Translations under genes and position numbers: made by a program
In this document: positions 8,492 to 18,186 of the stretch, in pieces
Layout: each line of letters begins with the position of its first letter
Numbering within the stretch: the first letter of the stretch is position 1
Notes under the pieces: generated by a model
Seen by the model: only the letters and a program-made list of their open reading frames with translations
Databases searched by the model: none
What the model was told of the DNA's origin: nothing
Assembly (NCBI GenBank): GCA_951801955.1
Contig: CATOOV010000031.1
Span: forward strand, 1 to 37,721
Source of the DNA: an uncultured Lachnospiraceae bacterium
GTDB taxonomy: Bacteria > Bacillota > Clostridia > Lachnospirales > Lachnospiraceae
Direction of reading: 5' to 3'
Length of the DNA: 37,721 nucleotides

Positions 8492-9865
8492 ATGGCGATT
8501 GAATATTTAGGTTTAAGTGAAATCAACGGTCCTCTGATTGTGCTGGAGGGTGTGCAGGATGCGTTTTATGAAGAGATGGTAGAATTTGTAGTGGAAGGGA
8601 ACCGCCGCAAAAAAGGCAGGATTGTTGCCGTGGATGAGGATAAGGCAGTCATCCAGGTGTTTGACAACACGGATGAAATGTCTTTAAAAAATACCCATAC
8701 CAGGCTGAGCGGACATCCGATGGAGATCGGATTGTCACTGGAGATTTTGGGAAGGACCTTTAATGGGCTTGGGGAACCTATTGACGGGCTTGGGAAGATT
8801 GAGCCGGAGGTGGTCCGTGATGTGAACGGGCTGCCGTTAAATCCCTGTACCAGAGAATATCCAAGAAATTATATTCGCACAGGAGTTTCGGCAATTGATG
8901 GGCTGACGACGTTGATTCGTGGTCAGAAACTCCCTATTTTCTCAGGGAATGGACTGCCGCATGACCAGTTGGCTGCGCAGATTGTGGAGCAGGCGTCTTT
9001 GGGGGATGATTCAGAGGAAGAGTTTGGCATTGTCTTTGCAGCGATGGGTGTAAAATACGATGTGGCAGAATTTTTCCGCAGGAAATTTGAGGAGAGCGGA
9101 GTCAGTTCGCATGTAACAATGTTTTTGAATCTCTCCAACGACCCAGTGGCAGAGCGTTTGATTACCCCCAAGATGGCTTTGACAGCCGCAGAATATCTTG
9201 CTTTTGAGAAAAATATGCATATTTTGGTAATCTTGACAGATATGACTTCCTATGCTGAGGCAATGCGTGAAGTGTCTGCTTCCAAAGGGGAAATTCCCAG
9301 CAGAAAAGGTTATCCAGGTTATCTGTACAGTGAGCTTGCGACTCTGTACGAGCGTGCCGGAATTGTCCAAGGCAGGGAGGGCAGCGTAACCCAGATTCCA
9401 ATTCTGACCATGCCAAACGACGATATCACCCATCCCATTCCAGATTTGACTGGGTATATTACGGAGGGGCAGATTGTGCTGGAACGTTCCCTGCATCAAA
9501 AAAACATCTATCCGCCGATCAATGTCCTGCCTTCCCTTTCACGTTTAATGAAAGATGGGATTGGGGCAGCGTATACCAGGGAAGACCACCAGGATGTGGC
9601 AAACCAGCTCTTTTCTTCCTATGCGAGAGTGGGGGAGGCAAGAGACTTGGCAAGTGTCATCGGTGAGGATGAGTTGTCGCAGACAGATAAAAAATATTTG
9701 GAATTTGGCGTGGGGTTTGAGCAGGAGTTTGTGGCGCAGGGTGTCAATGAGAACCGTACCATTGAAGAAACCCTGGATATTGGCTGGCAGCTTTTGCATA
9801 TTTTGCCCAAAGAGGAGCTGGACCGAATCGATACCAAAATCCTGGAGAAATATTATGACCGTTAA
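8492..9865 (+). CDS. ntpB: V/A-type ATPase subunit B (non-catalytic)
   Basis: 457 residues from the ATG at 8492, preceded by GGAGG. A frame open from 8441 is an unlikely extension. The position of the P-loop is occupied by [16 protein letters not shown] without the GKT triad, as in all B subunits, so the site is regulatory. SRLMKDGIG near residue 350 and the [17 protein letters not shown] segment are typical. It forms the head ring with subunit A. Its last 11 bases overlap the start of the phosphoesterase gene, which points to translational coupling. Confidence 0.97.
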   Translation: MAIEYLGLSEINGPLIVLEGVQDAFYEEMVEFVVEGNRRKKGRIVAVDEDKAVIQVFDNTDEMSLKNTHTRLSGHPMEIGLSLEILGRTFNGLGEPIDGLGKIEPEVVRDVNGLPLNPCTREYPRNYIRTGVSAIDGLTTLIRGQKLPIFSGNGLPHDQLAAQIVEQASLGDDSEEEFGIVFAAMGVKYDVAEFFRRKFEESGVSSHVTMFLNLSNDPVAERLITPKMALTAAEYLAFEKNMHILVILTDMTSYAEAMREVSASKGEIPSRKGYPGYLYSELATLYERAGIVQGREGSVTQIPILTMPNDDITHPIPDLTGYITEGQIVLERSLHQKNIYPPINVLPSLSRLMKDGIGAAYTREDHQDVANQLFSSYARVGEARDLASVIGEDELSQTDKKYLEFGVGFEQEFVAQGVNENRTIEETLDIGWQLLHILPKEELDRIDTKILEKYYDR

Positions 9866-10856
9866 ACACCAGGCGCCAGGGAGGGGAAGCCGCTGGCATA
9901 GGGCACTGCAGATCCTGGCAATTTGTCTTTTTCTGTGCTGCCTTGCTGCGGATGCAAGGCAGCATAGGGGCGGCAAACCCCAAGATATACCAGGGGGCAA
10001 GGAAGAAAAAAATGTTCCGGTTTTAAAGGAAGAACAGGTTTCTGTCCATATTCCAGGGCTAAAGAACCATTATACATTTATTTTTATGTCTGATGTGCAT
10101 ATTATTGTGGAAAATGATGAAATTTCGCCAGACGACCTGGAAACTGTTCGGGCTCGGCGGGAGGAATTTTGTTCCTCAGATGGGAGGTATGCCTCAGAAC
10201 TTTGGAAAGATATGCCGGAATTGTTTCATTCCTGGGATGCCGATGCGGTTTTGTTAGGGGGCGATATGATAGATTTCGCTTCCACTTCCAATATCAATTG
10301 TTTGAAAGAAGGTATTGACAGAATCGATGTCCCGGTTTTATATGTCCGGGCAGACCATGACTATAATCCATATCATTGTGAAGGGTTAGACAAAAAAGAA
10401 ATGAAAATACTCCATCAGTCCATAGATGGATACGAAGGTGTTTCACTGCTGGAGTTTGAGGATTTGTGCCTGGTTGGGCTCAACAACAGCACAGAGCAGG
10501 TTTCTTCCAGACAGCTCAAGCGAATCAAAGAAATATTTGAAATTGGAAAACCAATTATTTTGCTTACACATGTTCCGATAAATTCCATTGTGGATGCAAG
10601 CCTTTCTGAACAGTCCAAAGCAGTCTGGCAGGATCGGGCGCTGGTATGGGGAAAAGGCTGTTATTATGAGCCAAATAAAAATACGGACGAGTTTTTAGAA
10701 TTGGTGTATGCAGAGGACAGTCCCGTAAAAGCGGTTATGAGCGGGCATCTGCATTTTACTTGGGAGGGACAGTTGACGCAGAATTGTATGCAGCATGTGT
10801 TTTCTGCAATGTATCCAGGCAGTGTGGGAATGATTACAGTAAATGGAGAGGAATAA
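9855..10856 (+). CDS. Membrane-anchored calcineurin-like metallophosphoesterase inside the ATPase operon
   Basis: 333 residues. One hydrophobic segment (about 17-32, [14 protein letters not shown]) follows a basic start, so the protein is probably anchored with the enzyme domain outside the cytoplasm. The metallophosphoesterase motifs are present in order: D80-V-H82, GGD137, the third motif as A166-D-H-D169, H239, and GH298-L-H300. The third motif normally reads GNH(D/E); the bridging-metal Asn is Asp167 here, which may alter metal choice or rate. The gene overlaps subunit B by 11 bases and ends 15 bases before subunit D, so it is an integral operon member although no V-ATPase subunit. The substrate is unknown. 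The start is fixed by overlap and by the basic-hydrophobic pattern; the frame is open further upstream. Confidence 0.85.
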   Translation: MTVKHQAPGRGSRWHRALQILAICLFLCCLAADARQHRGGKPQDIPGGKEEKNVPVLKEEQVSVHIPGLKNHYTFIFMSDVHIIVENDEISPDDLETVRARREEFCSSDGRYASELWKDMPELFHSWDADAVLLGGDMIDFASTSNINCLKEGIDRIDVPVLYVRADHDYNPYHCEGLDKKEMKILHQSIDGYEGVSLLEFEDLCLVGLNNSTEQVSSRQLKRIKEIFEIGKPIILLTHVPINSIVDASLSEQSKAVWQDRALVWGKGCYYEPNKNTDEFLELVYAEDSPVKAVMSGHLHFTWEGQLTQNCMQHVFSAMYPGSVGMITVNGEE

Positions 10857-10871
10857 AATGAGGTGATATAG

Positions 10872-11492
10872 ATGGATCCGAATACATTTCCGACAAAAGG
10901 AAATCTGATTTTGGCAAAGAATTCCCTTGCCCTGTCCAAACAAGGGTATGAATTGATGGATAAGAAGCGAAACATATTGATTCGGGAATTGATGGAGTTA
11001 ATCGAGCAGGCGACAGATATCCAAAAGGAGATTGACGTTACGTTTACCAGCGCTTATCTTGCCTTACAGAAAGCAAATATCCAGATGGGGATTCATGAGG
11101 TTGAGGCGCTTAGCCAAAGTGTTCCGGTGGAAACTTCCATTATCATCAAAAGGCGGAGCGTTATGGGTACAGAAATCCCAAAGGTAGAGTATGACAGTAA
11201 GGAGTTAAAGCCAGCATACCCGTTCTATGGCACTAAAATGTCACTGGATGAGGCAAGTGAAAAATTTCAGAAGGTGAAAGAACTGACGATCCGACTTGCC
11301 CAGATTGAGACAAGCGCCTATCGGCTGGCATATAATATCAAAAAAACGCAAAAGCGTGCCAACGCTTTACAAAATATTACCATTCCAAAATATGAATCTT
11401 TGACAAAGAGCATCCAGAGTGCTTTAGAGGAAAAGGAACGGGAAGAATTTACCAGGTTAAAAGTGATTAAGCGGATGAAACAGAGGAACTAA
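10872..11492 (+). CDS. ntpD: V/A-type ATPase subunit D (central shaft)
   Basis: 206 residues, beginning with FPTKGNLILAKNSLALSKQG, the family's conserved N-terminal helix, and ending in a long C-terminal helix (about 130-200). These two helices form the rotating shaft inside the A3B3 head. The ATG follows GAGGTGAT. It closes the ATPase gene set; the next gene starts only a few bases later, so transcription probably continues. Confidence 0.94.
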   Translation: MDPNTFPTKGNLILAKNSLALSKQGYELMDKKRNILIRELMELIEQATDIQKEIDVTFTSAYLALQKANIQMGIHEVEALSQSVPVETSIIIKRRSVMGTEIPKVEYDSKELKPAYPFYGTKMSLDEASEKFQKVKELTIRLAQIETSAYRLAYNIKKTQKRANALQNITIPKYESLTKSIQSALEEKEREEFTRLKVIKRMKQRN

Positions 11493-11497
11493 GAGTG

Positions 11498-12442
11498 ATG
11501 GAGACAGAAAAATATATGCAGCAGAGTCCTGCATTTTTAGTAATAAATGAAGTAAAAAAGGCAGTGATCGGAAAAGATGAATGTATTGTCAAAGCAGTTG
11601 CAGCGATTCTTGCCGGCGGGCATATTTTGCTGAATGACATTCCTGGTGTGGGAAAAACAACTCTTGCCATGGCATTATCAAAATCCATGTCCCTGAAACA
11701 GAATCGCGTACAGTTTACGCCAGATGTACTGCCTTCAGATTTGACGGGTTTTTCCATGTATCAAAACGATACGGGGAAATTTATATACCAGCCGGGAAGT
11801 ATCATGTGTAATTTGCTTTTGGCGGATGAAATTAACCGGACTTCACCGAAAACCCAGTCAGCACTTTTGGAAGTCATGGAGGAGCAAAAAGTTACGGTGG
11901 ATGGCATTACCCATGAAGTCCCTTCCCCCTTTATTGTGATCGCTACCCAAAACCCATTTGGAAGTGCGGGAACCTGGATGCTGCCGGAGGCGCAGCTTGA
12001 CCGGTTTATGGTGTGTTTGAAGCTGGGATATCCTAATATGGAGGATGAGATCCATATTTTAAAGGGAACACAGAAGAAAAGGGAGGTACAGGCAGTAATC
12101 CGAAAAGAAGAGCTGCTTGCCATGCAGAAGTCAGCAGATCAAATTTTTGTACAGGAAGAATTGTATCAGTACGTGGGAAATTTAGTTAGCCAGACAAGAA
12201 AACATCGGATGATAGATTTGGGAATCAGTCCCAGGGGCACCATGAATATACTTCAGATGGCAAAAGCAGTGGCATTTTTGAGACAGCGAGATTACGTGGT
12301 TCCAGATGATGTGAGGGATATTTTTACTGCTGTCTGCGGGCATCGCATTATTTTAAATGTCAAGGCACGTGCCGCGCATATGGATGAAGAACAGATTTTA
12401 ACAGAAATTTTAGAGCATACATCGGCGCCTAAAAGTATCTGA
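11498..12442 (+). CDS. MoxR-family AAA+ ATPase
   Basis: 314 residues. The P-loop is PGVGKTT with Lys53; Walker B is LLADEINRTSPKTQSALLEVMEE with D110-E111; the ATQNPFGSAGTW sensor segment follows, and the C-terminal lid has GISPRG. MoxR proteins act as chaperone-like ATPases for partner proteins, very often a DUF58 protein, as encoded next. The GTG at 11495 just before the chosen ATG is an equally possible start; AGAGGA serves either. It starts only 5 bases after subunit D stops, so it is probably read on the ATPase transcript. Confidence 0.93.
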   Translation: METEKYMQQSPAFLVINEVKKAVIGKDECIVKAVAAILAGGHILLNDIPGVGKTTLAMALSKSMSLKQNRVQFTPDVLPSDLTGFSMYQNDTGKFIYQPGSIMCNLLLADEINRTSPKTQSALLEVMEEQKVTVDGITHEVPSPFIVIATQNPFGSAGTWMLPEAQLDRFMVCLKLGYPNMEDEIHILKGTQKKREVQAVIRKEELLAMQKSADQIFVQEELYQYVGNLVSQTRKHRMIDLGISPRGTMNILQMAKAVAFLRQRDYVVPDDVRDIFTAVCGHRIILNVKARAAHMDEEQILTEILEHTSAPKSI

Positions 12443-12456
12443 CAGGAGTAGGTAAA

Positions 12457-13554
12457 ATGGGAAAAAAGATTCTGTATGTGCTGGGAACAGCAGGGATATT
12501 TTATTTAGCGGTTTTGTACCAGAGCAGGGCATTGCTGGCAGTCAGCGGGGCGGCTGTTTTGTTATTTTTCTTTTTTCTGTGTGCATTGATTTATGCAAAA
12601 CAAAAGCTGCAATACGAGCTTTTGTTTTTTTGTCATACAAAAGATTCTAATCTGGATGATACAGAAACAGTTGCAGGAATCCAGGTACAAAACCACAGCC
12701 GAATTTACCTTCCCAGGGTGGAGGCAAAAATTCGGCTGGAACATATGGGGAATGGAAGAACGCAGTGGGTGGAGGTAAAAGGGAAAATTCCAGCAAAATC
12801 TTCCGTTCAGCTAACCGGGAAGCTTGCCAAACCAGAGTTTGGTTTATGGCATGCCATGTGCAAACATATCAAATGTTATGAATGGATGGAGTTCTTTTAT
12901 TTGAAGAAAAAAGCGCCTGCACAAACCCAGCTTTTGATTGTTCCTTCTTCCTATGAGACGAATATCAAAATCGGAATCCGAACTCGACTGTTTCTTGCCG
13001 GAGGGGAGGACTATCATCCTCAGTTCAGCGGGGATGATCCGTCAGAGACTTTGAAATTGCGGGAATATCAAAAAGGGGATCCGTTAAATCGGATCCATTG
13101 GAAACTCTCGGCAAAAAATGAAAAATTGATTGTGGCAGAAATGAGTATGCCTCTGGGATGTAATGTGGTGTTTTTTTTAGATTCAGAAGGCACTTTTCAA
13201 AATCAAAAGAAAGAACGGGTTTACTGGGAAGTGGTGCATACAATTTCCCAGGAATTATTGGTACAGGAATGTGGGCATTATCTGGTATGGCAGGAAAAGG
13301 GGCGGGAAAAACTATGCCGTAAGGCAATTCGCTGCTGGGAAGATTTGTATGAGTTTTGGAGTGAAATTTCCATTTTTCAAATGCGCCAAGGAGCAGGACC
13401 AGAACAATATGCAAAAGCATTTCCAGGGGAAGTGTATGCCTCCTGGATTGTGTGGAGTCAAAAATTTGAGATTTCCAGTAATGGTCAGTTTACTGAAAAA
13501 ATAGAGCTGGAACAGGCGAGGCGGCAAATGATGGAATTGGAATTTTCATTATAG
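12457..13554 (+). CDS. DUF58 membrane protein, partner of MoxR
   Basis: 365 residues. Two membrane helices at about 4-22 and 26-48 are followed by a beta-rich region. The DUF58 hallmark FSGDDPSETLKLREYQ plus GDPLNRIHWKLSAK lies at about 190-220. The rest resembles the von Willebrand-A-like fold that follows in this family (MSMPLGCNVVFFLDSEG). DUF58 proteins are regularly encoded between MoxR and a transglutaminase-domain protein and are thought to act with them at the envelope. The ATG follows GGAGTAGG, 14 bases after the MoxR stop. Confidence 0.88.
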   Translation: MGKKILYVLGTAGIFYLAVLYQSRALLAVSGAAVLLFFFFLCALIYAKQKLQYELLFFCHTKDSNLDDTETVAGIQVQNHSRIYLPRVEAKIRLEHMGNGRTQWVEVKGKIPAKSSVQLTGKLAKPEFGLWHAMCKHIKCYEWMEFFYLKKKAPAQTQLLIVPSSYETNIKIGIRTRLFLAGGEDYHPQFSGDDPSETLKLREYQKGDPLNRIHWKLSAKNEKLIVAEMSMPLGCNVVFFLDSEGTFQNQKKERVYWEVVHTISQELLVQECGHYLVWQEKGREKLCRKAIRCWEDLYEFWSEISIFQMRQGAGPEQYAKAFPGEVYASWIVWSQKFEISSNGQFTEKIELEQARRQMMELEFSL

Positions 13555-13579
13555 TATAGGGAAATGAAAGGCAGTCGTT

Positions 13580-16096
13580 ATGAAGAAAGCATCAGCAAAA
13601 GATAAAATTGGATGGGTAAGGCGAATCCAGGAAATTATCTGTTTCCTTTTGATCTTTTTTGGTATGGTTGTGTGTGTGGAGAGTATTTTGGATATCCAGA
13701 TACCTTTCCTTTTTTCTGTGCCAGCAGTTGTGGGACTTGCCTTGTGCGTATGGATTATGGGGCTTGGCGAGAAATACAAGCTTGCGCTGGTAACTGTTTT
13801 TATCGGACTGATGATTTTTGTATGGAAAAAATATCAGGAAATTTTGTTGGTGTACTGGAAGGAAATTGAAAATAAGATACTGGAATTGATCAATCATTAT
13901 TACAGGACAGACTATGTGCTTTGGTACCTGGAAGACAAAGTGAACAATACATGGATTTTGCTTTTGCTTGCGTGTGTTCTGCTTGGAATACTGGAAGGGA
14001 TCCTATTATTGAAAGGGAGAAATAGAAAAAGCCATGTTTGGTTTACGGCGTTTCTTCCAGTGTCAGTGATTGCGGCAATTCTTTTGGTGGGCAAGGCGCC
14101 ATCTTCTCTTGGAGTTTTGCTGATTCTGGCAGGCATATTGGCAGAAGTACTGGATTTTCGGCAGCGTGGGACAATCTTGATGGGAGGGGCAATTGTGTTT
14201 AGTGTCAGTTGTTCCATCCTATTGGTTCAAAATGAAGCTTTGTGGAAGCAGATACAAACCTGGCATGAAAAGTGGCAGGTAAAGCAGCTTGCATTGGAAG
14301 ACCGGATGTTGGAAGCAATGGAGGAAGTTGGGAAAATATCTTTGTTTTCCAATAAGGAACAGTCAAAATATCATGTAAATAATGAAGAGCCAAAATATAC
14401 TGGAAAAGAAGTTTTTGAGATTACCGTAGATTATCCAATTTCACAGAATCTGTATATCAAAGGGTTTGTCGGCGGCGAGTATGAGGATGGAAATTGGACA
14501 AAAGTATCGAGACAGGAATTTTCTGACTGGGCACAAAAGCAAGGCGGTACGGAGGAGGAATATTCGAAAATTGTCCATTCGTTTCCCTATGAATTTTTGA
14601 CGGATGCGCCGGATACAATTTCTATGAATTTGGGAAAGAACATGAAAGTTTCCATAGAATTGAAAGATGAGGTGAAAGGTTTTTCCTTAATGCCTTATTT
14701 TACCCAGATTCCAGAAGAGCAGCCAGTGAGGGCAGATGGGACGGTTTCTCCTGGGAAACAAAAAAAGTTTTACTGGAACAGTTATATGAAATTGAGCGAT
14801 CATGATATCGAATATGCAGGAGCTTCTTTTGATGAAAATTATCTTTTGCAATATACGCATTTAGAACCAGATCAAGTAAGAAGGTACCAAATCTTTCAAG
14901 CTTACCAGGATTATGCCAAGGAAATGTATACTAAGCTCCCAGAACAGGGGTTAGAGAGGCTGCGCGCTTATGCCAAAGAACAAAAGGAGCAGGAGGAGGA
15001 GTTTGAAAGAACACAGGACGCTATTTTTGAAAAATTAACGTCATCCTCACAAGTTGGATGGACAGAAGATGTATTAAAGCAGATTTTGACAGAAAGTGAA
15101 TTGCAGGTTTTTCAATCGACCCAAAGGCAGCGTACCAACCAGATGATACAGCAGATGTTGTGGGAAGATAACTGGTACAGTCTGGATTTGGACAAGGTTC
15201 CAAAGGATAAGGACAAGATAGAATATTTTCTTTTTGAACAGCATAAAGGCTTTTGTGTCCATTTTGCTTCAGCGGCAACGCTGCTCTTTCGAATGAATGG
15301 GGTTCCGGCAAGATTTGTCAGCGGTTATATGGTAAAACCTTCCGACTTCAGCAAAAATGAAGATGGTACTTGGACGGCGGTTGTAACAGATGAACAGGCA
15401 CATGCATGGACAGAAATTTTTCAGGATAATATCGGCTTTTATCCGTTGGAAACAACGCCTCCTTCTTATACAGAACTGTTGGCAAATTTAAAAGAGGGAG
15501 AAATACTTTCCAATGCAGTTAAGCAGAAGGAAGAGGAGGAACATCCAAAGAGCCAAAAAGAGCAGAATCTAGAAGCAAAAGAAAAGAAAGCGTCAGGGGA
15601 ACAAAAGGAACCAGAGGAATCCAAGAAGGAAATCAAAGGAACAAAGCAGGCAAAAGACAATAGCCAAGAGGAGAATATCCATCCAGTTCTCTATCTGTCT
15701 CTTATTGTGGCAGGAACCATGATTCTTTTCCTGGTTGTGCTGTATTCCAGAAAGAATATAAAAAGAAAGCGACTGGAAAGGTGTTTGCAAACAGATCGTA
15801 CCAGGGCAGTAAAGGAGATTGCAAAAGAACTGCATAAAATATTATGCCTGCTTGGGCAATCGCGCAGAAAGGGAATGGCTGACCTGGAATATCGCAAGAT
15901 GTTGCAGCAAGAGCTGCCAGAAGTCAAATGGGAACAGGCATTTTCTATCTTTCAGAAGGCGGCATTTTCAAAAAATGGAGTTGTAGAAACAGAGTACCAG
16001 GAGGTATTTTGCGTATATGAAAAACTGAAAGGGAAGCTCATGGAAAAAAGAGGTGTCAAAAGCTGGTATTTCAGGTATATAAAAATTTACCCTTGA
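13580..16096 (+). CDS. Membrane protein with extracytoplasmic transglutaminase-like domain
   Basis: 838 residues. About seven membrane helices fill residues 14-217, then comes a large outside region. The transglutaminase-like core contains HKGFCVHFASAATLLFR with Cys559, the DEQAHAWTEIF segment with His608, and FYPLETTPP where Glu624 takes the place of the usual third-site Asp. A Lys/Glu-rich linker (about 650-695) leads to a final membrane helix (about 698-718) and a cytoplasmic tail of about 110 residues. Proteins of this layout (TgpA-like) are found with MoxR and DUF58. They may act as proteases or crosslinkers of cell-surface material, which is not provable here. Glu in the third position is common in Bacillota members, to my memory. 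No terminator follows; the next promoter overlaps its last codons. Confidence 0.88.
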   Translation: MKKASAKDKIGWVRRIQEIICFLLIFFGMVVCVESILDIQIPFLFSVPAVVGLALCVWIMGLGEKYKLALVTVFIGLMIFVWKKYQEILLVYWKEIENKILELINHYYRTDYVLWYLEDKVNNTWILLLLACVLLGILEGILLLKGRNRKSHVWFTAFLPVSVIAAILLVGKAPSSLGVLLILAGILAEVLDFRQRGTILMGGAIVFSVSCSILLVQNEALWKQIQTWHEKWQVKQLALEDRMLEAMEEVGKISLFSNKEQSKYHVNNEEPKYTGKEVFEITVDYPISQNLYIKGFVGGEYEDGNWTKVSRQEFSDWAQKQGGTEEEYSKIVHSFPYEFLTDAPDTISMNLGKNMKVSIELKDEVKGFSLMPYFTQIPEEQPVRADGTVSPGKQKKFYWNSYMKLSDHDIEYAGASFDENYLLQYTHLEPDQVRRYQIFQAYQDYAKEMYTKLPEQGLERLRAYAKEQKEQEEEFERTQDAIFEKLTSSSQVGWTEDVLKQILTESELQVFQSTQRQRTNQMIQQMLWEDNWYSLDLDKVPKDKDKIEYFLFEQHKGFCVHFASAATLLFRMNGVPARFVSGYMVKPSDFSKNEDGTWTAVVTDEQAHAWTEIFQDNIGFYPLETTPPSYTELLANLKEGEILSNAVKQKEEEEHPKSQKEQNLEAKEKKASGEQKEPEESKKEIKGTKQAKDNSQEENIHPVLYLSLIVAGTMILFLVVLYSRKNIKRKRLERCLQTDRTRAVKEIAKELHKILCLLGQSRRKGMADLEYRKMLQQELPEVKWEQAFSIFQKAAFSKNGVVETEYQEVFCVYEKLKGKLMEKRGVKSWYFRYIKIYP

Positions 16097-16120
16097 CAAG
16101 AAAAAGTGTAGTTGTATAAA
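16093..16120 (+). promoter_or_regulatory. Probable promoter of the GntR-icd operon
   Basis: A perfect TTGACA (16093-16098) and TATAAA (16115-16120) are spaced by 16 bases. The -35 element overlaps the stop region of the transglutaminase gene. The following 90-base leader contains direct GTATAAAA-like repeats that could serve as the regulator's binding sites, which is a guess. Confidence 0.6.
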
Positions 16121-16210
16121 ATTGTTAATGGTATAAAAGATAGTGTAGTATATTGATTACTGCTGGCAGGCTGAAAACAGAAGATCAACATAAAGTCAGG
16201 AGGGATTCTC

Positions 16211-16891
16211 TTGAACAGAGAAAATCATTCACTGGGGCAAAAAGTGTTTCAGAGAATCCGGGGAGATATACTAAAAGGGAATTATAAAAGGGGAGAAGAG
16301 TTGAAAGAAAAGGCAATCTGCGAAGAGATGGGTGTCAGCAGGACACCAGTCAGGGAAGCGCTGCGCCAGTTGGAGTTGGAAGGCCTTGTGAATATTATAT
16401 CCAATAAAGGGGCTTATGTGGTAGGATTTACTCCAAAGGATATCAAAGATATTTATGAGATACGTACCGTATTGGAGAGCCTGTGCGCCAGATGGGCGGC
16501 AATTCGTGCAGAAGAAGAGCAGATTGAAGTGCTGGAGGAGATTATATATCTGACAGATTTCCATGTAAGAAAGGGAAATATGGATCAGGTTATGAAACTG
16601 GGTGGTAAGTTCCATGAAATTTTATATGAGGCAGGAGGCAGCAGGATTTTAGAACAAGCATTACAGAATTATCATCACTATCTGGAACGGGTGCGCACAA
16701 TCAACCTTTTATCTTACCAGCGCGCGGTGGAATCCAACGAGGAGCACAGAAGGATTCTGGAGGCTATTAAGGAACAGGATGCAAAAAAAGCAGAAGATGC
16801 TATAACGTTGCATTTGGCAAATTCAGTCAGAGACATAGATTCCTATGAATGGGAGAACATAACAGGAGGAGAAAAACATGAACAAAATTAA
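16211..16891 (+). CDS. GntR-family regulator with FCD ligand domain
   Basis: 226 residues. The winged helix (about 8-72) has the family segment [20 protein letters not shown] followed by the wing NKGAYV. The C-terminal all-helical FCD domain (about 80-215) carries [10 protein letters not shown] and spaced histidines typical of a metal-assisted pocket for small organic acids. Family precedent suggests a carboxylate ligand; with isocitrate dehydrogenase behind it, citrate or 2-oxoglutarate would be a sensible guess. The start is a TTG at 16211, 7 bases after AGGAGGG. Its last 14 bases overlap icd, so the two are co-translated. Confidence 0.9.
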   Translation: MNRENHSLGQKVFQRIRGDILKGNYKRGEELKEKAICEEMGVSRTPVREALRQLELEGLVNIISNKGAYVVGFTPKDIKDIYEIRTVLESLCARWAAIRAEEEQIEVLEEIIYLTDFHVRKGNMDQVMKLGGKFHEILYEAGGSRILEQALQNYHHYLERVRTINLLSYQRAVESNEEHRRILEAIKEQDAKKAEDAITLHLANSVRDIDSYEWENITGGEKHEQN

Positions 16892-18086
16892 AATGACAAC
16901 ACCTTTGGTAGAGATGGACGGAGATGAAATGACCCGGATCCTCTGGAAAATGATCAAGGATGAATTGTTAAATCCTTTTATTGAATTAAAGACAGAATAT
17001 TATGACCTTGGTCTGGAGCACCGGAATGATACAGATGACCAGGTAACGTTTGATTCTGCAAATGCAACCAAGAAATATGGCGTTGCAGTAAAATGTGCAA
17101 CCATTACTCCAAATGCGGCACGTATGGAAGAGTATGATTTAAAGGAAATGTGGAAAAGTCCCAACGGGACCATCCGTGCCATTTTGGATGGTACCGTTTT
17201 CCGTACCCCTATTACGGTGAAGGGAATTGAGCCATGTGTAAAGAACTGGAAAAAACCAATCACGATCGCACGTCATGCTTATGGTGATGTGTATAAAGCA
17301 AGTGAGATGAAAATTCCAGGAGCAGGAAAATGTGAATTGGTGTATACTGCTGAGGATGGAACAGAAACCAGGGAATTGATCCATAACTTTACAGGAGCAG
17401 GCATTGTGCAGGGACAGCACAATTTGAATGATTCCATAGAGAGCTTTGCAAGAAGCTGTTTTAACTATGCTTTGGACACGAAACAGGATTTGTGGTTTGC
17501 CACAAAAGATACCATTTCAAAGAAGTACGACCATACGTTTAAAGACATTTTCCAGGAGATTTACGATAAGGAATATGATGAAAAATTCCAGGTGGCAGGG
17601 ATTGAATATTTCTACACGCTGATTGATGATGCGGTAGCACGTATTATGAAGGCAGAAGGTGGGTTTATCTGGGCATGTAAGAATTATGACGGGGATGTAA
17701 TGAGCGATATGGTAAGTTCTGCATTTGGTTCCCTTGCCATGATGACTTCTGTACTGGTTTCCCCAGAAGGATATTACGAATATGAGGCGGCACATGGAAC
17801 GGTACAGCGCCATTATTATAAACATTTAAATGGAGAAGAGACTTCTACCAACTCTGTTGCCACGATTTTTGCATGGACAGGGGCGCTGCGCAAAAGAGGG
17901 GAACTGGATAACCTCCCAGAGTTGTCAAACTTTGCTGGAAAGCTTGAGAAGGCATGCTTATCTACCATTGAAGCTGGTAAAATGACAAAGGATCTTGCAC
18001 TGATTACTACTTTGGAGAATCCTACCGTCTTAAACAGTGAAGGCTTTATCAAGGAGATTCGCAAGGCTTTGGAGGAACTCTTGTAA
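16878..18086 (+). CDS. icd: NADP-dependent isocitrate dehydrogenase (eukaryote-like type)
   Basis: 402 residues, matching the homodimeric class related to eukaryotic cytosolic and mitochondrial enzymes and not the E. coli type. Visible family segments: [13 protein letters not shown] at the N-terminus, DGTVFRTPI and [14 protein letters not shown] for isocitrate and cofactor contacts, [11 protein letters not shown] with the metal-binding aspartates, and EAAHGTV. It converts isocitrate to 2-oxoglutarate with NADPH, feeding glutamate synthesis in an organism that probably lacks a full citric acid cycle. The ATG follows AGGAGG and overlaps the GntR gene. A terminator follows within 20 bases, so the operon is two genes long. 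Confidence 0.96.
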   Translation: MNKIKMTTPLVEMDGDEMTRILWKMIKDELLNPFIELKTEYYDLGLEHRNDTDDQVTFDSANATKKYGVAVKCATITPNAARMEEYDLKEMWKSPNGTIRAILDGTVFRTPITVKGIEPCVKNWKKPITIARHAYGDVYKASEMKIPGAGKCELVYTAEDGTETRELIHNFTGAGIVQGQHNLNDSIESFARSCFNYALDTKQDLWFATKDTISKKYDHTFKDIFQEIYDKEYDEKFQVAGIEYFYTLIDDAVARIMKAEGGFIWACKNYDGDVMSDMVSSAFGSLAMMTSVLVSPEGYYEYEAAHGTVQRHYYKHLNGEETSTNSVATIFAWTGALRKRGELDNLPELSNFAGKLEKACLSTIEAGKMTKDLALITTLENPTVLNSEGFIKEIRKALEELL

Positions 18087-18103
18087 AAGATAACTATGGT
18101 GGG

Positions 18104-18136
18104 TTATTCTGGCAGGGAAATAGCCAGAATAATTTT
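18104..18136 (+). terminator. Terminator after icd
   Basis: Perfect 10-base arms (18104-18113 and 18123-18132) with a 9-base loop and a short TTTT tail. The tail is short, so some read-through into the ABC-F gene 50 bases on is possible. Confidence 0.65.
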
Positions 18137-18186
18137 AAAAACTCCAACAGCAGGAGAAGACTGAGGAAAGCGGAGGAATATTTATT

